Position numbers and translations under genes: made by a program. Shown here piece after piece: positions 1-12,655 of a stretch of 64,000 nt of DNA. The notes under the pieces were generated by a model, which saw nothing but the letters and a program-made list of their open reading frames with translations, did no database searches and was not told the DNA's origin. The DNA lies in the NCBI RefSeq assembly GCF_000002425.4, contig NC_037271.1:12346786-12410785 (forward strand). Direction: 5' to 3'. Each line of letters begins with the position of its first letter. Position 1 is the stretch's first letter. Source of the stretch: Physcomitrium patens (lineage: Eukaryota > Streptophyta > Bryopsida > Funariales > Funariaceae).

Positions 1-29
1 CTAGAAAAAAAAAAGGTAGTGTATGGAAG

Positions 30-741
30 AAGAACTATGCTTGTATTACGGTGAAGAAGGCCACATAGCTATAAACTATCCCAAGAAGCAAAATTGATGC
101 ATTGTCAGGACGAGAGGTGCATTTATTTAGGAAAACAAAGATGCCCAATCATAATAGGGACCGTGCGCCTGGACAATTCAATACCACAACAACAATCAAG
201 TTCCTCTCTTTCCACTTAGCCAGTCCATTGCTTTACCATTCTTTTATCTTTTGGCCCTCAGAAACTAAAAACCTTAGCGTTATTAGATTCAAGAGCATCT
301 GCTTGCTTTTTAGACAAAGAATTTACTAAGCATCACAAGATTCTTTTAGTATAAAAATCTAAACCCATTCACGTAGAAGTAATAGATGGATGACTTTTAT
401 TTTCTGGTAGTGTCACCTATGAATCAGAACTAATAGAGGTGACATTTAAAGACCATAGTAGTTATATTATTTTTAATATTATTAGAACTCCATCAAATCC
501 TATTATTCTTGATCTTTCTTGGTTAGAAATACATAATCCATCTATAAATTGGAGGTTACAAAGGATGACATTTCCTATAAAACATTTCGAAAGTAAGCCT
601 GTTAGAAGATCCCAAATAAAAAAACCCTTATTTATTGGAGTAAGAGTGTTTGTAACATCGTCTAAAGAAGGTACACTGTTTGTCATTTATGTGACTTCAA
701 CTAGCAGAGAGAAGATTTTAACAGCAAATATATTGGAGTAA
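30..741 (+). pseudogene. Element A Gag zinc-knuckle and aspartic protease remnant
   Basis: At about 36-96 a degenerate CCHC knuckle can be read (LCLYYGEEGHIAINY); its second and last cysteines are now tyrosine. It matches [14 protein letters not shown] in element B. At about 262-330 the protease active-site region reads ALLDSRASACFLD, where the retropepsin Asp-Ser-Gly has become Asp-Ser-Arg. The protease then continues through PVHVEVIDG and [18 protein letters not shown] to about 540. Stops break the frame, so no protein is expected. Confidence 0.75.
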
Positions 742-744
742 TAT

Positions 745-2110
745 AAGGATTTTGAAGACATGTTTCAAAAGAAGAATGCCGACATGCTACTGGAGCATCG
801 ACCATATGATTGTGCCATAGACTTGCAGGAAGGAGCACAACCATCTTTTGGCCTAATCTACAATTTGTCGGAGACGGAGTTAGCAGAGTTGCGGAAGTAT
901 ATTGATGATAATCTAGCCAAGAAATTTATTCGTCATTCGAAGTTGCGAGTTGAGGCACCAATCTTATTTGTGAGGAAGAAAGATGGCTCACTGCGGATGT
1001 TTGTGGATTACTGAGGTCTCAATAAGGTGACAAAGAAGAATCGTTATCCATTATCCTTCATATCAGATCTTCTAGACTGACTTGGCGTGCAAAGATTGAT
1101 TTAAGAGGAGCTTAAAACTTCATGCAAATCAAAGAAGAAGATGAATAGAAGACAACTTTCCGTACAAGGTATGGCCATTTTGAATATAATGTCATGCCTT
1201 TCGGTCTTACCAATGCTCCGATGATCTTTCAATACATGATGAATGACATCTTTCGGGAACACCTTGACGATTTTGTTGTCATTTATCTAGATGATATTTT
1301 GATATTTTCCAAGAATGTAGAAGACCATAAGAAACACATTCATCTGGTCCTTAAAAAACTTTGCAAGCGAGGAATTTATGTCAAGTTGGAGAAGTGCTTG
1401 TTTAACCAAATTCGGATGGAATTTTTGGGATTCATTACAACTACAGAAGGCTTGAAGATAGACCCTAAGAAGGTGGAAGCAATCGTATCATGGAAAGTTT
1501 CAAAGACGATTAGAGATGTACAATGATTTCTTGGCTTTGCTAATTTCTATCAAATTTTCATCAAGAATTATTCTCAAGTTGCTGCTTCGTTCACTCAGTT
1601 GACATGTAAAGATAAGTTCAAATAGAGACCTCTAGCGGAAAAAGCATTTCAAGATCTTAAGACGACATTTACTATGGCTCCAATCTTGGTACATCTAGAC
1701 TTTGTAAAGGCTTTCTATTTGGAGACCGATGCTTCAGATTTTGCTATAACAGTTGTACTTTCGCAGATAAGCATAGATGAGAAGCTTCATCCGATTGTGT
1801 TTCACTCTTGAAAGTTTTTTGTTGTTGAGATCAACTATGAGATCCACGATAAAGAACTTCTTGTGATAGTGGATTCTTTCTAAGAATGGCATCACTTTCT
1901 CAAAGGAGCTACGCATTCGATGACCATATACACGGATCACAAGAATTTGGAGTACTTCATGTCAGCTTAGATTTTGAATCGTCGTCAAGCTTGATAGAAT
2001 ATGTTGCTATCCAAGTTTGACTTTGTTATTATTTATTGGCCTGGGAAGCAACAAGGACTATCCGATGCATTATTAAAGAGATCATATCTAGTGCCAAAGA
2101 TTGGAGAAGT
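745..2110 (+). pseudogene. Element A reverse transcriptase and RNase H remnant
   Basis: The RT block starts with the typical Gypsy lead-in (HRPYDCAIDLQEGAQPSFG), followed by [18 protein letters not shown] near 955-1013. A damaged stretch follows. The catalytic box IYLDDILIFSKN at about 1285-1320 is still intact. The RNase H block at about 1725-2070 shows DASDFAITVVLSQ and DKELLVIVDSF with several stops. The family copies element RNA into DNA in a cytoplasmic particle. At least eight stops and small indels mean this copy cannot do so. Confidence 0.85.
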
Positions 2111-2276
2111 AACGTTTGATCAATAGTGTACAACATTATTGAAGTTGAAATAATTTAGGCTTTGCTCTGCTATAATTCCTATTGATGGTGACTTCTTCAA
2201 CCAAGTACATACTATGACTATTAGAGATTCTGTAGCCGTCGATATGACGTAACGTGTTAATAATGACAAGTTCAAG

Positions 2277-3367
2277 GTGGAAAGAGATCTTTTATACTTT
2301 GAGGAGCAGTTGTATATTCCAAAGGGACTAGCACAACTCCTAGTTTTTCAATCTCAATATGACTTTCCAACTGCGAGACATTTTGGATTCAATAAGACCT
2401 TAGAATTTATTTCTCGAGATTTTTGGTGGTCCCAAATGTGGAAGGATGTCAAAGATTTTATCCTCTCCTATGACATTTGTTCAAGATGCAAGAACCCTCG
2501 GCATCATCTTTATAGTCTTCTTCAGCCATTGCCTATTCTACGTTGGCTATAGTCTTCAGTTTCCATGGACTTCATCACGGACCTGCTGCCATCGAATTTA
2601 TTTGACAGCATCTTTGTTGTAGTAGATTGGCTTACAAAGATGGCACATTTTATCCCTTGCAAGAAAACATTATCAAGCAAAGAAATAGCAAGGCTCTTCT
2701 TTGATAGTGTGTATCAATATTATGGTTTACTAGATGATATCGTGTTGGATTGAGAAACCCATTTTGTATCAAAGTTTTGGAGATCTCTCTTTGAGATATT
2801 GAAGGTGGATATTAAGCTTTTTTTAGCTTTCTATCCTCAAAATGACAGCCAAACGGAATGGATGAATCAAACTTTGGAGCACTATTTATGATGTAGCATC
2901 AATTATCAGTAAGATGATTGGAATACATATCTATTGTTAGCCGAGTTTGCATATAACAATATCCTCATGCGTCGACTCAACAAACACCATTCTTTTCTAA
3001 CTATGGATATCATCTAAAGCTTGATTTCTTGAGTCCGTCAACCAATAATAACTCGGCAAGTAAAGGATTTGTGAAACAAGTATCAGAGCTTCAAACTACA
3101 TTGAAGCATCAATTGCAAATCGTCCAAGAAGCTTACAAGGCGTCCATAGATAAATTTTAGAATCAGGCATCTACTTTCAAAATTCGAAATAAAGTATGGC
3201 TGCTTCGACTGAATATCAAAACCAAGCGGCCATGTGATAAGTTGGACTACCGGAGATTGGGACCATTTGTCATCTAGAAACAAATCAATCTAGTGGTGTA
3301 TCATTTGGGATTACCGGCTCCTATGAAGGTACACCCAGTCTTTCATGTGTCTTTGTTGGAGTCTTAT
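2277..3367 (+). pseudogene. Element A integrase remnant
   Basis: The His-His-Cys-Cys zinc-binding segment is legible (HFGFNKTLEFISRDFWWSQ, then CSRCKNPRHH) at about 2370-2510. The catalytic core follows (MDFITDLLPSNLFDSIFVV, about 2565-2625) and a damaged NDSQTEWMNQ box at about 2841-2870. The C-terminal segment ends at HPVFHVSLLE near 3360, where the relationship to element B stops. Stops at several points, including 2551 and 2751, make it a pseudogene. Confidence 0.8.
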
Positions 3368-4160
3368 TGTAGAATAGTAGTTATTTTCAGAATGTAGATA
3401 CTTAGTGTATAGTGTAAACATGAATAGATAACTGCTGAAAAGGTGGTTCAGTAGGTAGAATGGATGAATAGTCAGGAAAAGTAGTTATCATTTGTAGTAT
3501 AGGAGTTGGTATCTCGACGTAGTATAAGGAGGATGGGAGAGGGGAAGAAAATGCCAGACTGTGATAGTGCTGAGCCGGGGGCCAGACTGTGAGAGTTGTG
3601 AGCCGAGGTAAGCTTGGTGCTACCTCTTTTCTTTTGTTTGTTATTTTCTTTGAATAAGAGGATTGAAAGTTTCTGAATATTGTGAAGTGAATTATGGAAT
3701 GGAAATGTGATTGTTATTATTTGAGAAAAAGAAAGATTGAATGCTGAAATTTGATTGTAGTTCAGCAGAGTGAATGAGTATGTGTTTGTGTGAAACACTG
3801 TAATGTGAATGGCAGTTCTGTGTGAAGAATTCCAGAGATTGGAGCAAGAATAATTGTGTGCTGAAAGCTGTGAAGGCGTAGTATTACAGTTGGAGATTAT
3901 GAGGGTGAATATATTGGTAGAAATAGCAGTTATTGGTATGACTGAATTGTTGTAAGGAAGAGACCGATAAAGTGAAGGACGAGATTATAGTTTCCTTGTG
4001 TGTTCACATATTGAAAATAGAGACGATACATTCAGGAAGTAATTGATTGTATGAACCTAACGTGAATGCTTAAGCAACTAGTCATTCCCCATGTTCGAAT
4101 CTCCCTATAAGGGTTTATGTTGGGAGGTTTCTTCTGGAATAAGTAAAACGACCAATCACA
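3368..4160 (+). repeat. Probable 5' LTR and leader of element C
   Basis: This stretch has no coding potential I can support. It begins TGTAGAAT exactly where element A similarity ends and finishes ATCACA three bases before a plausible primer-binding site at 4164. Both are expected of a Gypsy 5' LTR. I could not align it convincingly to a partner LTR right of 26890, where only short scattered matches appear, so the boundaries are inferred. Confidence 0.4.
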
Positions 4161-4163
4161 TTT

Positions 4164-4182
4164 TGGCACCGCTGTCAAGGAG
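4164..4182 (+). other. Candidate primer-binding site of element C
   Basis: TGGCACCGCTGTCAAGGAG resembles the TGGCGCCGTTGCCGGGGA-type primer-binding site common in plant Tat/Athila-like Gypsy elements, with a few transition-type differences. It lies about 250 bases before the Gag reading frame of element C. Confidence 0.5.
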
Positions 4183-4420
4183 TGATAATAGCTTTGAGTG
4201 TTAGGAATTAATTACCAAACGTGTGAGAAAATTGGCAGTGGAAGACGATTTCAGTAGTATTTGAAGAAAGAGTATGGTTATTAAGAATGAAAATTTAACA
4301 GCAAAGAGAATAAAGCAATCAAAAGAAAGAATAGAGAGATTGCAAGCAAGAAATTTGTTGCATAATGAGCGAGATTACAAATTGAAAAAGAAGCATCGAT
4401 AAAGTTAGATTAAGTCGTGA

Positions 4421-5430
4421 ATGCATGCCTGTCGGCATATTCAATCATACTCAGAAGACGATCGACCTCTAATATTTCAGAAGTACATACCGTTAAAGAA
4501 ATTGCTAAGAGCACTCGTGGGGAGCGTTGCTAATAGTCCAGCAAACCTCTCGAAGCCATTAACGAAAAACGAGGAAGGCACAGAGGAATTAAGTATCCCA
4601 CTGGGTATCTTCTCAATTGGAAATTTTTTCGATCCTAATAAGACTGGTTCTGAAGATCGGCATAAATCACTTGCCAATAAAGACCAATTCAGAGTATATC
4701 AAAACCTGTCGTTTTCACCTCATATTCAATCAATAAAATTATTTGGGAATAATAATAGTCAATCAAGAAGGCCTGGAAGTCCGAAAAAGACTTTTGCGGA
4801 AGATAATTTTTATTTTAATAAGAAATTGAGCAGAACATCGGCATCTTTAATGACGTCCGAAGGACCAGCAGTTTCGATTGCAATTCAAATGGGTCTAGTG
4901 GGCGATCGAACGACTAACGTCACACCATTACCTACTTTTTGGGGTTTGTCAGGTGCGGATCCAGATCAACATTTGTCTCAATTCTTGACGGCGTGTGTAG
5001 CCAATAATGGAAGAATAGAAGATATTTGGCTGAGATGGCTGCCAGCAACATTGAAAGACACAGCATTTGAGTGGTATAACTGCCAACCTATGGGACAATT
5101 TATCAATTGGGAGGCATTGAAAAATACATTTTTAGTCCATTTTTGACCAATTGGTTTTGAAGAATGTCTTAGAGAAAAATTAATGAACAGTAAAATGGTA
5201 CCACGGGAAGCGGTACAATCATATTATGGTCATGTTGTAGATATAATTCGAAAATGGCCAAATAACCAAATGCCGGAATCATTTGTGTTGTCCATATTGG
5301 TTAATGGACTACACCCACCAGAATTGAAAATGTTTGTAAAGGAGGCCCAATCAGCCACCATTGCATCATTTCTTGTGCGAGCAAAAGTATAGGAGGAATG
5401 TCACTATGACCAGAACTTAACAGTTGGAGC
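4421..5430 (+). pseudogene. Element C Gag (retrotransposon capsid) remnant
   Basis: The first 140 residues (4421-about 4850) are not recognisable. From about 4850 the sequence matches plant retrotransposon Gag: PTFWGLSGADPDQHLSQFL, then WLPATLKDTAFEWYN, then INWEALKNTFLVHF. After a stop at 5144 the same frame continues with EAVQSYYGHVVDIIRKWP and LVNGLHPPELKMFVKEAQ. Stops at 5144 and 5390 break the frame. The role would be formation of the virus-like particle. Confidence 0.8.
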
Positions 5431-5434
5431 CACG

Positions 5435-6410
5435 ATGATTCCATCTCAAGGAGGTTATCAAATGACAAATTGGAATGACGCATCGGGAAGTTATCTAGGA
5501 AGGAATGATTATGGTACAATTCCACAGGGAATAGTAGATGCCATTCCATTGCAAGCTATACCACCATCATCATCACACCCATATGCGCCTTATTCCGCGT
5601 ATCAGAAACCAATACCTACAAAGGAATTGCCAAATTCATTGGTATCAAGAGATCCTAATGAGTCATTGCTGTTAACATTGACAAAAAAAATGGATGAATT
5701 GGCTGTGAATCTGACCAAGGATAAAGAAAAAAGGCATAAACCAACCAATATGCGTCCCAATGTCTAGTGCAACAATTGTAAGGGGCAAGGTCATTTACTA
5801 ACAGAATGTCCTTCACTAACCCAAATGACTGTACAATGTACCTTTTGCGGGGGCAAGCATATTACCACCAACTGTTGGAATTTACGGAAGCAACAACAAC
5901 TCCGTAACTAGATAATGACTCAACTAACTTTGTGGGATGTCAATCAAGTACAGATGAATAATAGGTTTGGCTAGAATGGAAATCAAGAAAATAAGCAAAA
6001 CAAGAATTATTCTAATTTTCTCAACTCTGAATTTCACCAAGAAGGTATATCCAATACTCACAGATTAGCGATGAATCAACCAAGATACCATCAATATCCA
6101 CCCATGACAAAGCCAATGTCAGACTGTACAGTAATAATGGATCAACCACGATCCTTTACTCATCTGATATAGAATAGACCTAGCCATTATATACCAGTAG
6201 AGATATCCATTATCCTTGAAGGAGTCGACAAGAGACCACTTCGTTGCTATCGTTGCAAACAAATCAGACATTGTGCGAGTAAATGTCCTAATTCAAGGGC
6301 CAGTGATGACTATGCTCTAATATGTGGAAATTGTAAGCAGTTGGGTCACACTTATCAGTAGTGCAATGTGCCCTTTAATTATAATAACCGGGACCAACAA
6401 ATGTAAATAA
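5435..6410 (+). pseudogene. Element C Gag C-terminus with multiple CCHC zinc knuckles
   Basis: After a linker that includes ELPNSLVSRDPNESLLLTL, four knuckle-like motifs follow. CNNCKGQGHLLTEC (about 5768-5810) and CYRCKQIRHCASKC (about 6241-6285) are complete C-x2-C-x4-H-x4-C. CTFCGGKHITTNC has one residue too few. CGNCKQLGHTYQ has a stop before the last cysteine. Such motifs bind RNA during packaging. Several stops interrupt the stretch. Confidence 0.7.
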
Positions 6411-6468
6411 GCCAATCGACAGAGGACAAAGGCCCTGTTCAACGAGACTCACTAGTACATCGCGCAAG

Positions 6469-7409
6469 GTGGTGAACATAGTGCTTACTAGAGGCCAACA
6501 AAAAGACAAGAATCTAATTCAGGATATGGATGAACTAATCGCAGGAGAGCAAGTAGCACCATCCATGGGGCTAAACAAACCAATATCAGTATTGAGACAT
6601 ATTCCAATATTGAGACCTCAACAGACTGAGGAACCCAATTCAATCCCACGTGCCAATTTACTAGGACCATCAAGATCGATCCCAACTGACCAAGTACAAA
6701 TACAATACAGCCCAATAAAAGATCTTACGTATTAAAAGAACCTTTAGTGGTAGATAAGTTGGCAAAGTTACCAACGGCAATTTCAATCTCCAGGAAGGAA
6801 TTGTTGCCAAATAGAATAAAATCAAAACCAATGAAACGTAAAAGAGCATTGGAAATTACTCTCAATATGGAACCCTATGACATTCTGAGGAATTTGGATG
6901 TTATTCAGCCTTCAATTACAATGAAGCAACTTTTGGCTATAGCACCGGAATGTCGATCTACATTGAATTCAGCGTTAATATGACGAAGATCCTACACTAA
7001 AGAAATTCATGAAGTTAGCTTAAACCCACATCCGGGAGCATCAACAATCGATGTATCAATCGATGGCATTTGAATTCCAAGGGTACAAGTCGATGGTGGC
7101 TCCAGTGTGAATATAATGAATGCGGATACAATTGAGGACTTGGATCTAAAGCAATTACTACCTATGACATTGGTATAACGAATGGCAAATCATAGCCGAG
7201 TTAAATCAATGGGTATCTTATGGAGTGTTCAAACTATGATTACTCGTATTGCATATGAAATTAACTATATCGTCTTTCGATTACAACATTTGACTATATC
7301 GTATCCAATTTTATTAGGACGACCCTGGCTTTATCAAGCAAAGGCCAAGAACGATTAGAATCGGGATACTTTGACAATTGGCAAGTGCAGAGATAAAATG
7401 GTATTACAA
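6469..7409 (+). pseudogene. Element C linker and aspartic protease, first part, cut by element B
   Basis: Between 6469 and 6983 two open pieces hold low-complexity linker with no domain I recognise. The protease follows at about 7070-7340. VDGGSSVNIMNADTIEDL carries the Asp-Gly-Gly variant active site often seen in plant Gypsy elements, and YPILLGRPWLYQAKAK is the conserved downstream flap and ILGRPWL block. The frame then reads TLTIGKCRDKMVLQ up to 7409, where the LTR of element B begins. It resumes in frame at 13780. Confidence 0.8.
7405..7409. repeat. 5-bp target-site duplication, left flank of element B (TACAA)
   Basis: TACAA precedes the left LTR and is repeated at 13775-13779 right after the right LTR. 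Removing B and one TACAA restores the reading frame of element C (...MVLQ then MYPVHYHGE...), which confirms the insertion site independently. Confidence 0.93.
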
Positions 7410-7950
7410 TGTCACGGACATAATCATGTAAGCTAGTAATTATATATACAAATAGGTAGAAGTAAGTTAATTCTATAGTATTTAATATGAAAGCTTCTTA
7501 GAAGCTTCATAGACGTTGCTTTGACTTCATTGGTATCTTTAATTGACTTTTTGGATTAGAAACATGGTCAACAAGTTGGCCATGTGCCACACATGTTGTT
7601 AGCTTGAAGATCAAGCTAACTATGTGGCCCACACGTAGAAAAGCTTGCCTTGTAAGTCAAGGCATGTATCCTACAAAATCAACACATATTAGAGGTCCTA
7701 TAGAACGTCGCCACATAGCTCCTAATTAGATAGTATATATAGAGACAAGAGTGAAGGCTTCTTCACTCTTGTCAACTCCTTTCTTGCTTCTAGTCTAGTT
7801 TCAAGGGTCTCTAGTTTTCTTATCTTTTGGCAATAGCCATTCCAGTTTGTCTTCCAATATATATCCTTGTTTATATATATTTTGTTACCTCACTTTGAGT
7901 GAAGGCTCACTTGTCTGAATTATTTTTTCATTAAGTTCTTGTCCTTGACA
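7410..7950 (+). repeat. Left (5') LTR of element B
   Basis: It begins TGTCACGGACA and ends CCTTGACA, giving the inverted ends TGTCA/TGACA. It aligns along its full length with 13214-13774. A TATA-like box lies at 7734-7741. A short hairpin at 7601-7620 has its loop inverted relative to the other LTR. Confidence 0.93.
7734..7741 (+). promoter_or_regulatory. TATA box of element B left LTR
   Basis: TATATATA followed by GAGACAAGAG lies about two thirds into the LTR, the usual place for the LTR promoter. The same box is kept in the right LTR at 13558-13565. Confidence 0.5.
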
Positions 7951-7969
7951 GATTGACAAGAGTACACCT

Positions 7970-7985
7970 ATAATATCAGAGCTTT
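7970..7985 (+). other. Possible primer-binding site of element B
   Basis: ATAATATCAGAGCTTT resembles TGGTATCAGAGC, the site complementary to plant initiator tRNA-Met. It starts about 20 bases after the LTR end, farther than usual, and its first bases are poor, so the call is tentative. Confidence 0.35.
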
Positions 7986-8162
7986 GTCTAATCTTGATTA
8001 AGAGAAGATTACCTCTTTTTTTTGATAAGATATAAGCATATTAGAAGTTGCGAATTACCCTCTTCTAAACTGATATTGTCCTTAGTATTTTCTTTGTTCT
8101 CAAGTCCTCTCTTCTATTTGTCTTGAGAGATATTAGACATCTTCTTTCTTCTAAGTGTTATC

Positions 8163-9095
8163 ATGGTAGAACTTGTTGAAATGAAGAGTGCAATGGCACA
8201 AATGTAAGAGCAATTAAGGGAGTTAATGCTTGCGATGCATCTACTCAATTTACCACCACAAGGAGTAACAAGATTGGCAGGAAGTGAAGATATAGAAATG
8301 GTTGGAGCTGCTTCAACATCTGCACCAAACCATGTCCTTTCTCCTATGGTAGAACATCCTTCAAATGTTAGAAAATCAAGAATTATCCTACCCGAGAAGT
8401 TTGATGGCACCAGATCTAAGTTTTGAGGATTTATCAATGAAGTGCAACTTGTAATTGAACTTCAATCCCAAAGTTATCCAATTTCAGGATTGCAAGTTAG
8501 ATTCATTGGTACGCTTCTTTCAGATATCGCACTATCGTGGTTTTCATCTTTTCTTGAATGACGAGATCTAATATTGGATAATTTAGAGGCTTTTTTGGCG
8601 GAGTTTTGATCCATATATAGAGAACATGATGCAATTTGTGTTGCAACCAATAAGATCCGTATTTTATGACAAGGTAATCGATCAGTAACGTTATGTGCTT
8701 CACAATTTCGATAACTTGCAACTGATATCAAGTGGGATGATGCTGCACTTATTAGCCAATTTCTCTATGGATTACAATATGAGATAAAAAAATTAATGCT
8801 CAACTTACCTGATCCTCAAACATTGTGTCAAGCAATTGACTTTGCCGTGAAGTGTGACAATCGCCTTTTTGAATTTCGATCTGAGAACTGTACAAGTGGA
8901 CCTCAACGTTACTATAATTCAATGGCAACACATATACCTCTTCAACACATACATTTAGAAGTAGAGGATATGCAAATTGATGCAGTACGTTTCAAACCTC
9001 TTACTGAGCAAGAAAAGACTCGTCGTCGTCAAGAAGGATTATGTTTATATTGTGGAGAACCAAAGCACAGTGCTCAACATTGTCCAAAGAAATGA
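8163..9095 (+). pseudogene. Element B Gag
   Basis: The start ATG at 8163 opens the frame MVELVEMKSAMAQM. The capsid part includes ILPEKFDGTRSKF and GFINEVQLVIELQ (about 8375-8470), LLSDIALSWFSSFLE (about 8516-8560) and KWDDAALISQFLYGL (about 8732-8776). The frame ends with one complete CCHC knuckle, [14 protein letters not shown], at about 9043-9084. Several stops, for example at about 8205, 8424 and 8559, interrupt it. The last 55 bases overlap the start of pol, which is read in the -1 frame. Confidence 0.88.
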
Positions 9096-12000
9096 TACAA
9101 TCACAAAATGAGGAGTATGGCTATAAAAGAAGACAATATATCAAAAAACGAGTTTGTCTAGCTACAATAGGGATTGTGCGGCTTGAACCTTGCACAACAT
9201 CTAGTAAAGGTCCTATTCTCTCCTCAGAGCCCTCTCCTTGTTTTACATTAAATGTTATTTTAGGGCCTAAACATTACAAAGTCTCTGCCTTGTTAGATTC
9301 AGGAGCCTCATCGTGTTTTTTAGATGAAGAATTTACTAAAAGACATAGCATATCTTTAGTAAAGAAAACTAAACCTGTTCATATAGAAGTCATAGATGGT
9401 CGTCCTTTGTCTTCTGGAGATATTACTCATGAAACCCTTCCTATAGAAGTACAAATCAATAGTCATAATAGTTTTGTAGTATTTAATATCATTAGATCTC
9501 CCTCTAATCTAGTCATTTTAGATTTATCATGGTTAGAAAAATACAACCCTCAAATAGATTGGATTTCTCGAACTCTTATTTTCTCTAAAAGTATAACTAA
9601 CATTGTAGTTAATCAAGTAGAGAGTCATAAGTCCAGTTCAATTAAACTCGTATTTATAGATACAAAAGCTTTCTTGTATGCTGCTATGAAAGAATCACCA
9701 TATATTATTTATGCCACACTTGTTTCTACTGGTGAAAAGACTTCAAGTAGCATTCCAAGCCAATATCAAGAATTTCAAGATGTATTTGAAAAAAAGAATG
9801 CAGATACACTCCCAAAACATCGTCCCTATGATTACTCAATTGACCTTCAAAAAGGAGCACAAACGCCATTTGGACCAATCTATTGTTTATCACAAAATGA
9901 GTTGGCTGAACTTAAGGAATATATTGAAGAAAATCTAGCCAAGAATTTCATACGCCATTCTAAATCCCCGGCGGGAGCTCCAATTCTATTTGCGAAGAAA
10001 AAAGATGGATCATTGCGGATGTGTGTTGATTATCGAGGACTCAACAAGATTACCATCAAGAACAAGTATCCACTACCTTTAATATCTAGACTTCTTGATC
10101 AGCTCAATCAAGCTAAGATCTATACAAAAATAGATCTTCAAGGAGCATACAATCTAGTACGCATCAAAGAAGGAGATGAATGGAAGACTGCATTTCGAAC
10201 TAAGTATGGATATTTTGAATACAACATCATGCCTTTTGAACTTACAAATACACCAGCAGCTTTTCAACATCTAATGAATGATATTTTTTGAGAGTTTTTG
10301 GATGATTTTGTGGTCTGTTATTTAGTGGACATCTTGATCTATTCTAAGAATCCAAAAGAACATGAACGTCGTGTGTTACAAAAATTAAGAGATGCAGGAC
10401 TCTATACCAAAATAGAAAAGTCTGTATTCCACACTACTCAAGTCGATTTCTTAGGTTACATCATTTCAAATGATGGACTTATGATGGATCCTAAGAAAAT
10501 TCAAACTATTATAGACTGGAAGATTCCAAAAATGGTAAGAAATATCCAATACTTTTTGGAATTTGCCAACTACTATCGAATCTTCATCAAAGACTTCTCT
10601 CAAGTTGCAGCTCCACTTACACATTTGACTTGTAAAGACAAACTCCAATGGAATCAAGAAGCGGAAGTTGCTTTTGAATCATTAAAGACAACGTTTGTTT
10701 TTGTACCAATCTTGTATCATGTTGATTTTTTCAAAGTGTTCTTTATGGAAACAGTTGCATCAGACTTTGCTCTCGGTGCGGTTTTGTCACAAATGGGAAC
10801 AGATGACAAACTTCATCCAGTAGCCTTCCATTCAAGAAAATTCTCAGTAGCAGAAATGAATTATGAGATCCATGACAAAGAACTTCTTGTAATTATGGAT
10901 TCTTTTCAAGAATGGCATCATTATCTAGAAGACGCTTTCATTCTAATCACCATGTATACAAATCATAAGAACCTCGAATATTTCATGTCAACATGCGTAT
11001 TAAATCATCGTCAAGCTCGTTGGAGCATGTCTTTATCAAGATTTGAGTTCATCATCACTTATCGGCCAGGAAAACAACAAGGTTTATCCGATGCCTTGTT
11101 TAGACGTTCTTATCTTGCACCAAAAGAAGGAGATGCAGCTTTTGAGCAACAAAGAACAGTTTTCTTGAAGCCGAAATAATTTCATCTTTGAGCAATAAAA
11201 TCAACATTGACTGTTGATTTAACTTTCCTAAAGCAAGTCCAGTTAAGTATGTCTTCAGACCCTCTTGTTCATGATATCAAGAACAATTCTTCTAAATCTC
11301 ATGATCCATCTAAATTTGAATTCAAGAACAACCTACTCTATTTCGAAGGACGCCTATATGTTCCAGAAGGAGAAGCTCGTTTATGTGTTCTTCAAGCTCG
11401 TCACGACTTCCCAACAGCAGGACATTTCGGATATAATAAGACTTTAGAACTGATATCTAGGAATTTTTGGTGGCCTCAAATGTCAAAGGCAGTTAAAGAT
11501 TTTGTACAATCATGTGAAGTTTGCTCAAGATCGAAAACTCCTCATCATCGACTTTTTGGACTTCTTCAGCCATTACCCATTCCAGAACAACCATGGTCTT
11601 CTGTTTCTATAGACTTCATCATGGATCTTCCAATCTCAGGTTCTTATGATTCTATATTCGTGATAGTAGATCGTTTTACCAAGATGGCACATTTTGTACC
11701 ATGTACAAAATCTATCACAAGTGAAGAAACAGCTAAGCTCTTTCTTGACAATATCTATCGCTATCATGGATTACCCAAGGATATTATATTAGATAGGAAA
11801 ACTCAATTTGTATCAAGATTTTGGCGAACTCTTTTCAAGATTCTTAAAGTGGATTTAAAACTATCTTCGGCATTCCATCATCAAATTGATGGACAAACGG
11901 AGCTTGTTAATCAAATTTTGGAGCAATATTTAAGATGTACCATTAATTACCAACAAGATGATTGGACAACTCTTTTGCCATTGGTAGAGTTTGCTTACAA

Positions 12001-12655
12001 TAACACGATACATTCTTCTACAAAAGAAACACCTTTCTTTGCTAATTATGGTTATCATCCATAATTTGATATTTTTGACTTTTCAAAAGTTGATAATCCT
12101 ACTGCAAAAGATTTGGGAATTCATTTATCAGAGCTACATGCAATGATGAAGGCATTCTTAAAAGAGGCTCAAGAACAACAAAAGGTCAATGCGGATGTCT
12201 ATCGAAAGGAACAACCATCATTCGTCTTAGATGATAAGATATGGCTACTTCGTCACAATATCAAGACCACTCGTCCTTGTGACAAGTTGGACTATCGAAG
12301 GCTGGGACCATTTTCTATTTCTATACAAATCAATCTAGTTGCATATCGTTTACATCTATCGGAGTCAATGAAAATCCATTCAGTATTCCACGTGTCTCTT
12401 CTTAAACCATACAAGACAGTGGACATACCAAGAAGACGACAAGCTCCACCTCTTCCTATAGAAGTGGACAATAATAAAGACTTTGAAGTAGAAGCAGTAT
12501 TAGATTCAAGGTGGCGCCCAAATAAATTAGAATATCTTGTCCATTGGCATGGATATGATATTAGTGAATGCACATGGGAACCAATAAAGAATCTTATAAA
12601 TGCAGCAAAGGCGGTGGAGGCTTTTCATCGACGACATCCATCAAAATCAAGATGA
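9041..12655 (+). pseudogene. Element B Pol: protease, RT, RNase H, integrase, chromodomain
   Basis: One frame runs from 9041 to 12655 with only three internal stops (10289, 11177, 12062). Domains in order: protease with [13 protein letters not shown] (about 9285-9325); RT from about 9830, with the catalytic box changed to YLVDILIYSKN near 10318-10350, so the first Asp of YLDD is Val; RNase H about 10740-11100 (SRKFSVAEMNYEIHDKELL); integrase with HHCC zinc site (about 11400-11535) and catalytic D, D, E in SIDFIMDL, IILDRKTQF and DGQTELVNQ; and a chromodomain at about 12480-12640 with LEYLVHWHGYDISECTWEP. The chromodomain's aromatic residues look conserved. The three stops and the YLVD change make it non-functional. 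Confidence 0.93.

Larger units (their letters stand above)
1..3367 (+). mobile_element. Element A: decayed Ty3/Gypsy chromovirus internal region, left end outside window
   Basis: Coding traces run in the order Gag zinc knuckle, protease, reverse transcriptase, RNase H, integrase, which is the Ty3/Gypsy order. The closest relative in the window is element B, with the same blocks in the same order and many shared peptides. No LTR is visible; the 5' part lies off the window. Similarity to B ends at about 3367, just after the integrase C-terminal motif HPVFHVSLLE, and different sequence begins. This suggests A was interrupted by element C, with A's chromodomain and 3' LTR displaced or lost. The many stops and small indels mark a dead copy. 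Confidence 0.85.
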
